DNA of 64,000 bases, from contig JAZAYU010000081.1 in the NCBI GenBank assembly GCA_038501625.1, positions 1,612,001 through 1,676,000 of the forward strand, read 5' to 3'. The stretch's first letter is position 1; every line of letters starts with the position of its first letter. The notes under the pieces were generated by a model, which did not search any database, had not been told where the DNA came from, and saw only the letters and a list, made by a program, of their open reading frames with translations. A program made the translations under genes and the position numbers. The stretch comes from Corbicula japonica. Lineage: Eukaryota; Mollusca; Bivalvia; Venerida; Cyrenidae. This document shows, piece after piece, positions 56,521-64,000 of the stretch.

Positions 56521-56548
56521 CTTTATTGAGCTCCTACATTGACAAGCA
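56521..56548 (+). other. Possible micro-exon of the RBR gene
   Basis: After the acceptor TTTGATTGCAG, 28 bp can be read in the phase left by exon 3, giving TLLSSYIDK and two further bases. A weak donor, GTAAAA, follows. It is reported only as a candidate. Nothing else supports it. Confidence 0.15.
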
Positions 56549-56649
56549 GTAAAATATTTATTTCATGAGTTCAGGATTTTGAGACACAATATTCATTGTT
56601 CTTTGGACTTATAATTTAGCTACATTTACAGCAATATTTTTGACTGAAA

Positions 56650-56957
56650 ATCAAATGGTGTAGACCCTGTCCATGCCGATCTGGGTCTACACTGGTCAAA
56701 AGTATGACCAAAGCTGTGTGCTTTGCATTAAAATTTTAATCCTTTACTTCATAGTTATGATGTTTATTAAATGGGTGACCTGAGTGTAGATCCAGATCAG
56801 CTGGCACATTCATGGTATCTGATCTGGATCTATGATGTTCGCTAATTTGTCAAAAATAACCTAATGAAGCTATAAGCAAACACTGAAGATCATATTCAGA
56901 TGATACAGATCTGATGGCTGAAATGGATCTTCATTGGTCGTCCATGTAATTAAAGTT
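56650..56957. mobile_element. Palindromic MITE fragment plus adjacent copy
   Basis: A half unit at 56650-56705 (CCGATCTGGGTCTACACTGG) is followed by a longer copy at 56738-56957 that starts AATCCTTTACTTCATAG and retains all four arms in eroded form. Confidence 0.65.
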
Positions 56958-57314
56958 GTATCAGAAAATCATCTAAGTATTTTGATGTGGTCAATAAAAT
57001 GTTTATACTTACTGCCTTTGACTTTTTGAAAGATCTGATTTACAAGACCCAAAATTATCATCTATTTTCTATCAGAGATTTTAAAAGAGAGGTTTTCTGT
57101 GTTTTTGAAAGATAATATTCATTTCTAGTAATCTATTCCAAATAAAGTTGAGAGTTGATCAAATATTCAAATTTGCTAAGGGCAGGGCCCACATTTAAAA
57201 CAGATGATAGTAATTTTATCTCTACTCAAAATTGGTAAATGTTTTAGTAAAACATACTTATTTAACGCTAAGAACGAATGCATTTTGTATTTAATTTCAT
57301 TTTCATGTTTTCCA

Positions 57315-57540
57315 CCTTTACTCCATTTTAGGCTTATCCTTTTACTCCTTAAAGAATCACTGTAATCTTATCATCTATGGCATGCAGATTCTACACTGTT
57401 TGCTTTTAGGTTCATTATGTTATTTCTGACCAAGAATCAACCAGTGCAGATCCAGATCAGAGAGCAAGAATGTGCCTGCTGATCTGAATATGCACTGGTC
57501 TTGAGTGTGATAAAACCCACATGTGTGGTGTAAAGGGTTA
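57315..57540. mobile_element. Palindromic MITE
   Basis: Starts near CACCTTTACTCC. The centre GGTTCATTATGTTATTTCTG is kept, and the copy ends GGTGTAAAGGGTTA. Confidence 0.75.
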
Positions 57541-57547
57541 CTTAAAT

Positions 57548-57766
57548 ATTATCCATGTGTGATCAGTGTAGATCAGTGTAGATCCAAATTACCCTGTACA
57601 TCCATGAAATCTGATTTGGATCTACACTGCTTTTATACTCATTAGGTTATTTCTGACCAAGAAGTAAATATATAGATTGTGATGAGACTGCATTGGTTTT
57701 CAGGCTGATCAAGATCTAAACTGGTTCGTCATAAGTTAGAAGCTGACTTCCATGTGGTAAAGGGTT
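57548..57766. mobile_element. Palindromic MITE, abutting copy
   Basis: Begins within 10 bp of the previous copy. It has a local duplication GATCAGTGTAGATCAGTGTA at about 57561 and ends TGGTAAAGGGTTAA. Confidence 0.75.
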
Positions 57767-58022
57767 AATGTTTTTTAACGATGTAAAATACACAAAGACC
57801 ACTGAAAGATCTTGCATTCACTGGAAATTAGCAGAAGCAGGAAGCTAACATATTGTTTTCCTTGACAGATTGCATGGATTTGTGGCTGCAGGGTTCTTTG
57901 GTATAAGCACTTCCTGCACTTTCAATTTCCTGAGAAAGCCAGCATATGCCGGATGTGTTGTATCTTATGAATGTTGAACTCTCATACCATAATGCAGCTG
58001 TGTCTCTGTTCAAAGGATTTAA

Positions 58023-58450
58023 GGTGGTATCATTTGTCACAATATAGTTAAAGTTGGGGGGAGTGTGTGTTTCTCCTAGTGACTACAACAGGAACATTTG
58101 TCATTCATGTTTGCATTGTTTGTTGTCATTGTTCTAGTGAAGTTTATTGACCTAACTTCTAAGACATTGTTAACCTTGATATAGACAACCTTCCTGTGAC
58201 TGTAGTTTAATACTATAGTGGTTAATTTGGAAGTTTGGACTCCCGGCAATAAGGCTACACTCAGTGTAAGAAATTGTTTCATATTTCTATTTTTTTATAA
58301 TTCCTGCTTGACCTGTAACATTTATTAGCCCTATAAATGATATCTGAAGTAATAAGAAGATTTATAATTATCAAATAACATGAAATTTTATGAAAATAGG
58401 AAACCACACTCCTCCCAACTTTAACTATAATTGTGACAAATGATACCACC
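58023..58450. mobile_element. TTAA-flanked MITE with about 50-bp TIRs (Kolobok/piggyBac-like)
   Basis: The ends GGTGGTATCATTTGTCACAA and TTGTGACAAATGATACCACC continue as inverted repeats for about 50 bp with a few mismatches, through TAGTTAAAGTTGGG. TTAA stands on each side (58019-58022 and 58451-58454). The length is 428 bp with no ORF. The TTAA target is shared by Kolobok and piggyBac. The long TIR and GGTGGTA start lean to Kolobok, by recollection. Confidence 0.8.
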
Positions 58451-58511
58451 TTAATCAGCTTATAAAAGTTATTTGTCCGATATTTAGATTCAAGATCCAT
58501 ACAAGTGATTT

Positions 58512-58652
58512 TAACCTACTCCATGTATACACATTTTAACCTTTGTTCAACCAGTGTCTAGTTCCAGATCAGCCAGCACATCTGTGCCATCTGTTTTGGA
58601 TCCGCACTGGTCGCATATTTGTCAGAAATAACCTTATGAATCAAAAAGCATT
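58512..58652. mobile_element. Palindromic MITE, left half and spacer
   Basis: TTCCAGATCAGCCAGCACAT, then GGATCCGCACTGGTCGC, then the reversed spacer GTCAGAAATAACCTTATGAA. Confidence 0.7.
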
Positions 58653-58916
58653 GTTTCTGAATTTTGCAGGAAATCTTTTAAGTATAACTTATCCCTTAAC
58701 CTTCCTGCTTCATAATGCAGGGAAGTAATATAACCTTTGATAAATAATTCAATGAAAAAAGATGATTAACTTTTTCTGAGGAATTTATCATTCAGTTACT
58801 TATCTTTAAACTGTTAGATTTAAAGAGGTTAGGTCTGACATTGACACTGATAAAGTTGTTTAGTTGTCTAATGAACTTTGTCTATGTGTATATGCAGTAC
58901 ATAAAGAAGGCAGTTT

Positions 58917-59107
58917 GATCCTTTGCATTTATACCGTGTGTGAACAGTATAGATCCAGTTGCGCCAGAAGATCCATGCATTCTGATCTGATTCTACTCTT
59001 TGCTTTTTGGACAAAATTAATATAAAAGCTCTAAAAACTACTAGTAGATCCAGATCAGATGGCAAGGATGTGCAGTCTGATCAGGATCTACACTATTTGC
59101 ACATAGG
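58917..59107. mobile_element. Palindromic MITE, eroded left arm
   Basis: GTAGATCCAGATCAGATGGC and CTGATCAGGATCTACACTAT are clear. The first arm reads CAGTATAGATCCAGTTGCGC. Confidence 0.7.
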
Positions 59108-59357
59108 ATATTAGCTGTATTATGGAGAATAGTAATTGAATTGTGTATTTTTAAGACATAATAAGCCAAATATGACCCAGGGGTTGAGTGAAGGAATCCA
59201 CAACATACTGTGTGATTTAGTTCGCAGATGCATGGGCTGCATTTGGTCAACACCCTTAAATGATAAAGGGTTTTGTTACATTAAGTAATAAAGAAATTTA
59301 TGAATTTAATTGTTACTGTGATTTTCTAAGCACCCATCTGGCAATTACTATAAATTT

Positions 59358-59583
59358 TACCCTTTACTCCATAATATTTCATCACATGTGCGTCCGTGGT
59401 AGATGCAGATTTTCTGGCACATTCAAGCCATCTGATCTAGATCTGCACTACTTGCTTCCTGGTCAGAAATAACCCAATCAGATCTAAAAGGGAACAGTGC
59501 AGATGCTGATCTGATGGCATAGATGTGTAGGCTGATCTGGATCTACACTGTTTGCCTACACATGTATCTATGATGTAAAGGGT
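59358..59583. mobile_element. Palindromic MITE, full length
   Basis: ACCCTTTACTCCATAATATT at the left and ATCTATGATGTAAAGGGT at the right, with all four arms present. Confidence 0.82.
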
Positions 59584-59935
59584 CATGTCATGATCTGCAA
59601 AGGAAAACAAACACAGTTGTAATCAGATTGTACCTTTAATCACAGACTGGCAGTCATCAAAGATCACTTTTCCATGGACTTCTCAAACCAGATTATCTTA
59701 TGTTTCTACAAAACAAAATGTTGACTTGTTTTCAGAATTAACCGATATTTTGTTGTTTTGGGGCTAATTATATTTGATAGGAACTTTAGTTGTAAAGGAT
59801 GTGTGTTTCCTTCTCTTAAACTGTTTGTTACGATAGAAATTCAAGTGCATGCTGGTTTTATTATTGATCACACTGTTGTACGATCCTGTTATTCAAAGCA
59901 GCGAGATCACAGTGAGCAGAATATGTTTATAAAAA

Positions 59936-60235
59936 AAAGGGTTTTCTGGTCAGATCAAAAAGCAAACAGTGCAGATCCTGATCAGATGGCATGGATGTGC
60001 CGGCTGATCTGGATCTACACTACATGTATGTGTGTGTATGTGCCTCTTGTGAAGATCCAATTATCAGCTGGTTAATCTGTGCCATCTGATCAGGATCTAC
60101 ATTGGTAGCTTAATGGTCAGAAACAACCTAATGAATCAAAAAGTGAACAGTGTAGATCCTGATCAGATAACACTGATGATCTTGATCTACACTGTTGGCC
60201 CATGCAATAAAGCTGTATCTATCGAGTACAGGTTT
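59936..60235. mobile_element. Palindromic MITE, two partial copies
   Basis: A right half at 59936-60028 (GGCTGATCTGGATCTACACT) is followed by a near-complete copy at 60050-60235 that ends TCTATCGAGTACAGGTTT. Confidence 0.72.
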
Positions 60236-60299
60236 AAACCTTTACTCCATATAAACACATTTGTATATGAGTATACATCTGTGCCATTGTATATGAGTA
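60236..60299. mobile_element. Palindromic MITE, left piece of a split copy
   Basis: AACCTTTACTCCATATAAAC starts the copy. TATATGAGTATACATCTGTG is part of a 26-bp local duplication. The remainder lies at 62048-62196, so the element at 60300-62047 inserted here. Confidence 0.75.
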
Positions 60300-60752
60300 C
60301 ACTGCAACTCCGTTATATCGCGGTTTGTTATATCGCGATATCCAATATATCGCGCTTGGTCCATGGATCCCAATTTTTTGTACATTTACAATGTATATGT
60401 TTGTTCATTCTTCGTGGGTGGTAAAAAAGATCAAATGATTAAATCAACTTTGGCGACAAATTCACGAAACGCACGCTTTTTCCGTGTCGTATTACGTCAT
60501 TATCGGCGAAAGCTGTTTATTACATTTTGTATACAGGATTTAAGAGGCGATGTACACGTTAACCAGCAGATACAATTTAACATCAAACGTATAAAATAAG
60601 ATGAAAGTTTTGTGGGTTTTTTTTACAATTCTGTTGCTTCTGATTTGACATGAAACCCCCTTTGTGACGAACAATAGGTGCGAAAAACACCAAGCTGATA
60701 CGGTACTGGCAGAATGTCGTTCACGAGACAAACCGCAAATTAGCGACAATTA

Positions 60753-60941
60753 ATGCAAGTTGCTGACCATAATCATGGACATGATAATCGACATGAGCAG
60801 GAAACATCAAAACAATTTGTTGTTGATAGTGATGTTCCGATTGTCGCTGATAATCGAGTAATTGTCGCTGAAGTTTCAGTCGGCGACATCGATTCTGACT
60901 ACAAAGAATCGATTCTAGTCGCTAATTCTTTAAATAGGTAA
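60753..60941 (+). CDS. Unrecognised ORF inside the Tigger-like element
   Basis: 62 residues, starting MQVADHNHGHDNRHEQ and then acidic (FVVDSDVPIVADNR). I do not recognise it. It precedes the BED-finger exon by about 110 bp. It could be the N-terminal part of a transposase gene, or chance. Confidence 0.25.
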   Translation: MQVADHNHGHDNRHEQETSKQFVVDSDVPIVADNRVIVAEVSVGDIDSDYKESILVANSLNR

Positions 60942-61053
60942 ACCCCACTTTGAAGACAATTGACCGTTGTCTCCGACACGGCGACAGTCCAGTGTATATC
61001 TTTTCGCGCTTTAATCGTCTTTGTGTTACTTTTAAATATAACTGCTCTTAAAC

Positions 61054-61252
61054 ATGGAGAATACCTGGCCTGTCCGTGATCGAAGTAATAATCAACTTTA
61101 CAAATGCCCTGGTAATACAACATCAAAGGCCTGTCGATATTTTGGTTTTTATATGAAACCAGGGTGTCTGGGTTTGGCGCCCATTAAGGAAAATCTCGAC
61201 ACATCCAAAGCTACCTGTAGAATATGCTTCAAGACTTATTACAGCAACAAAG
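61054..61252 (+). pseudogene. BED-type zinc-finger exon
   Basis: MENTWPVRDRS leads to ACRYFGFYMKPGCLG and TSKATCRICFKTYYSNKG. The aromatic CRYFGF, then SKATCRIC, fit the first half of a BED finger as found in hAT transposases and ZBED proteins. Where the family continues with NTSNL and the histidine pair, the sequence instead meets AAAG|GTACCC, a possible splice donor. It then runs to a stop at 61270-61272. The second half of the finger was not found, so this is either a first exon of a split gene or a truncated relic. Confidence 0.55.
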
Positions 61253-62047
61253 GTACCCCACCCACATTTTAGAATTGTGAATAATTTTCGGATTTAATTT
61301 TGACGAGCTAAATAATAATAATGTTCACATCTTCGAAATTGAAAAAAAGTTTGAAGGCTCTTATTGCCTGAACAAAAAAAACAGAACATGTCAATGCAGT
61401 ACAAAAAGCAGTTGTGTTATTAATCTTGTAAACTAAAATAATAAAAGTAGTCCTATAATAATATGATTGAGACAGGTGTGCTTTTGGTACAAAATGTACA
61501 CTACAGTACGTCTGATTCCGATTCTTTCCGATTAATCGGATCGGACAGGTATCAGAATCGGACCGATTAATCGATTCCACTTCAGCCGTCCGATTCTCAT
61601 CACTAGTTGTTGACATTACCTGCTCATCAACATATCAAGCTGGTAAACGAAGGACGACGACGAACTAACATCGCCGACCATGACCAACCAACAGATCGTC
61701 GATCAGTTGAAATTACCGAAAACAATAATACCACCTTTAGAAATTTACAACAGCAATCTTTGTTTTGTACATTAATTAATTTCTTTTTTATTAAAAATAA
61801 ATCTCAATAAATTAATTAAAAAATAGTTGTTTTAAAACATTTGTCCAGCAAGGAACGCACTCCCTGATGTACCCCGGAGTTTGCACGGCGTGTTAATTAC
61901 GCAACACCGCGATATACATGCATCTGACAGCAAAAACAAATGAATTCTCCTTGTTTTAGCTTAGATTATTTACTTATATCGCGCTCCGTTTATATCGCGG
62001 TTGGCGGGCTTGGACCCCGAGGTCCGCGATATAATGGAGTTGCAGTG

Positions 62048-62196
62048 TATACATCTATGCCATCTGTCATCAGGATCTACACTGGTTGAATCTTGGTCAA
62101 AAACAACCTGATGAATCTAAAAGCTGTCAGTGTAGATCCTGATTAGATGGCATGTTCACCCATGCAATAAAGGTGTATCTATGGAATAAAGGGTTA
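62048..62196. mobile_element. Palindromic MITE, right piece of the split copy
   Basis: Resumes with TATACATCTATGCCATCTGT and ends TATCTATGGAATAAAGGGTT. Confidence 0.78.
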
Positions 62197-62324
62197 AGGT
62201 GAACAGACTGGTTGTAAGAAATATAGAGGATTAGCAAGAAACAAAAGGCCCAACATTTATTTACAGTTGTCCATGATATTGTCAAACAACATTGACCTGG
62301 CACTCTTGAACTTGACCGTGTAGT

Positions 62325-62945
62325 CGGTATATTTCGTAAACTTTACGATCTAAATTTAAATCAATATGTTATGTATAACCAGTTTTAATAAGCTACAAAA
62401 TGTAAGAAGCCCGCTTAGCGCAGTCGGTAAAAGTGTTGAAATTCGAGAATAAAGACGTAAACTTGTGGGTTCGAATTAATGTTTCAGCCACTTTCGTTTG
62501 TTTTATTTTAATTTTAAAATTTCCATTCTTTTAAAACTCGTATAGACTGTTATTTTTCTGTGTAAATTACCGGTGTAGTGTGAAGTATTTTATAACTGAA
62601 TATTTTGCGTGTATGGGTTAAAGTAAAATGCATTTATAACCTATACGGTTGCATAATGTCACAAATAAAATTGTAGAAAAACACTATTCAAAGGGTATTC
62701 TAAAACCAGATGTACGAGTAGTAAAACGATTTCAAATGCTTTTTTTACAAGTAAAAGAAAATATGTGTATTTTTATAAAATAATGTTTGAAAGGATTCAA
62801 ACCAGAGACCATCAGATCCGTAGTCCGGCATGTATACCAATACACCACAACTCACTGTTGTTCGGAGTGAACAATTATATCAATTTTTTCTCTGTTTACA
62901 TGTTATGTACCAGTGTTTTTCCTATGACCTTTACGAAATTTAATG
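62325..62945. mobile_element. Element with convergent tRNA-like modules, copy 4
   Basis: The plus-strand module at 62408-62482 has TAGCGCAGTCGGTAA, a perfect A-box match, and GGTTCGAATTA. The minus-strand module at 62785-62860 has B box GGTTTGAATCC. Weak inverted ends (GTATATTTCGTAAA and TTTACGAAATTTAA) may mark the borders. The arrangement mirrors copies 1-3. Confidence 0.45.
62408..62482 (+). other. tRNA-like module
   Basis: GCCCGCTTAGCGCAGTCGG has a good 5' half of a tRNA, with the B box at normal distance. The acceptor and anticodon stems do not close, so it is tRNA-derived and not a working tRNA. Confidence 0.6.
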
Positions 62946-62986
62946 AGGTGGCAGGTCAATATTGTTGGACAATAAGCGTGAATATA

Positions 62987-63716
62987 CAGTCGAATTGCGA
63001 TAACTCGAAGTCCCAAGGGACCGACGATTTACTTCGAGTTATCGCGAACTTTGAGTTATCGCGACTTTGACTTTTCCAGAATACCATGCGAGTATTTAGA
63101 AAGTAACGACGTGCAATTATTACGACACCATACGGTACGTACGTAACAAATGTTTGTCGTAAAGTTTGCTCAATAAAACAAGATAATTATGTTCTTTTAT
63201 TACTCGGAAAATTTTATTAATAATTTTATTATTTTTCGTTTTGTCGTATGCGAACTGTCGTTTGCTGATTGATACAAGCTGTAGAATACAGAATTCAGAA
63301 AATTAAAGGACGTTTTATAGAAAGAAAAATTAACAACTACAAATGTTTGCTTGACACTAATTTGAGACAAATCAGTCTTATTGTTTGCTTCACACTCATA
63401 TCATTACAATGACGTGCCACTAACAACTCTTGTTGACAAGTTGGCAAAAAACAAAAGACTTCGAACAACCTCGCGGGAGGTGTGAAAAACCGTATCAGTA
63501 AATGTACTTCGAGTTATCGCGATTAAATTGTTCTTAATTCCTATTCAAGGGACTTATTAATATGTTCGAGATATCGCGAATTTCGAATTATCGCGTTTCG
63601 AGTTATCGCAACTTTTTTTAGTTGAATATATAAGGAAAATTGACGGGACCGGCGGCCGACTTCGAGTTAAACCGTCATTTCGAGTTATCGGGTTTCGAGT
63701 TATCGCGATTCCACTG
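62987..63716. mobile_element. Tigger/pogo-like MITE with iterated TTCGAGTTATCGCGA
   Basis: The ends CAGTCGAATTGCGATAACTC and GAGTTATCGCGATTCCACTG are inverted repeats of about 23 bp with two mismatches. TA flanks both (62985-62986 and 63717-63718). CGAGTTATCGCGA recurs at several places near both ends (about 63031, 63051, 63508, 63598 and 63698), like multiple transposase-binding sites. 730 bp with no transposase. Confidence 0.85.
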
Positions 63717-63759
63717 TAGTTAGTAAATCTCAGTCACCTTTCAGGTCCAGATATAGGTT

Positions 63760-63939
63760 AACCCTTTCCTTCATATATACGCATTTTGACGTGTGTGCAG
63801 ATCCAGATCAGCCGGAACATTTGTGGTTGCTTTTTGGTCAGAAATAACCTAAAAAATCAAATAGCCAATAGTGTGTGGATTTGCCGGCTGATCTGGATCT
63901 ACACTGTTCGCCCATGCCATAAAGGTGGAGGAAATGGTT
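63760..63939. mobile_element. Palindromic MITE, last copy
   Basis: AACCCTTTCCTTCATATATA at the left. GCCGGCTGATCTGGATCTAC is kept, and the right end is altered to GGAGGAAATGGTTA. Confidence 0.8.
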
Positions 63940-64000
63940 AAAGATATTATTTAGCATATTAAAGATGGCATTGGAGATCATATTTGGATGATTGATGTAG

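Larger units (their letters stand above)
60300..62047. mobile_element. Tigger/pogo-like element, non-autonomous
   Basis: The ends CACTGCAACTCCGTTATATC and GATATAATGGAGTTGCAGTG are inverted repeats of about 24 bp with one mismatch. TA stands on both sides (60298-60299 and 62048-62049). TATATCGCGG and TATCGCGATA are iterated just inside the ends. No DDE transposase was recognised. Instead a BED-finger exon and a segment at about 61500-61605 with CCGATTAATCGG palindromes are present. These may be cargo or a nested element. Confidence 0.8.

Overview
The window is animal nuclear DNA, not bacterial or viral genome sequence. Its composition is AT-rich, and one gene is split by introns with GT/AG junctions. 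Nearly everything else is transposons, miniature inverted-repeat elements (MITEs), satellites and tRNA-like modules. The mix of repeat families looks like a bivalve mollusc. That is my recollection of such repeats, not something a single marker here proves.

Layout. 1-5800 is a 54-bp satellite with recent higher-order duplications, and 6220-6965 is a second satellite of 44 bp. 6990-17330 is a three-level nest of non-LTR retrotransposons. LINE A (plus strand, decayed) is split by LINE B (plus strand, 5'-truncated, target duplication visible), which is itself split by LINE C (minus strand). LINE C has two long open ORFs: a PHD-finger ORF1, and an endonuclease/reverse transcriptase ORF2. The two overlap by 46 bp and contain a correctly phased T_TTT_TTA slippery heptamer. 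17441-31720 holds terminal-inverted-repeat (TIR) elements, hairpins, a Harbinger-like MITE inside a mariner-like MITE, a 5'-truncated retroposon with a 45-bp target duplication, and LINE fragments.

33038-47735 carries the only convincing host gene, on the plus strand: three coding exons of a RING/RBR-type, RNF216-like protein with SUMO-interacting-motif-like stretches, a CtBP-type PLDLS motif and a basic NLS-like stretch. The gene runs off the recognisable sequence, because the remaining RBR exons were not found. Its introns are filled with hAT-like, tRNA-like, palindromic and tandem elements, including a perfect-register 27-bp x 50 array at 49288-50637.

From 29 kb to the end, about 30 copies or pieces of one palindromic MITE are present. 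Its canonical form is about 220 bp and contains four alternating AGTGTAGATCC-type arms. At least two copies are themselves interrupted by other elements. The window ends with a Tigger/pogo-like element carrying a BED-finger exon, a pair of convergent tRNA-like modules and a second Tigger-like MITE.

Most long ORFs outside LINE B, LINE C and the RBR gene come from tandem repeats whose period is a multiple of three, and I do not regard them as genes.
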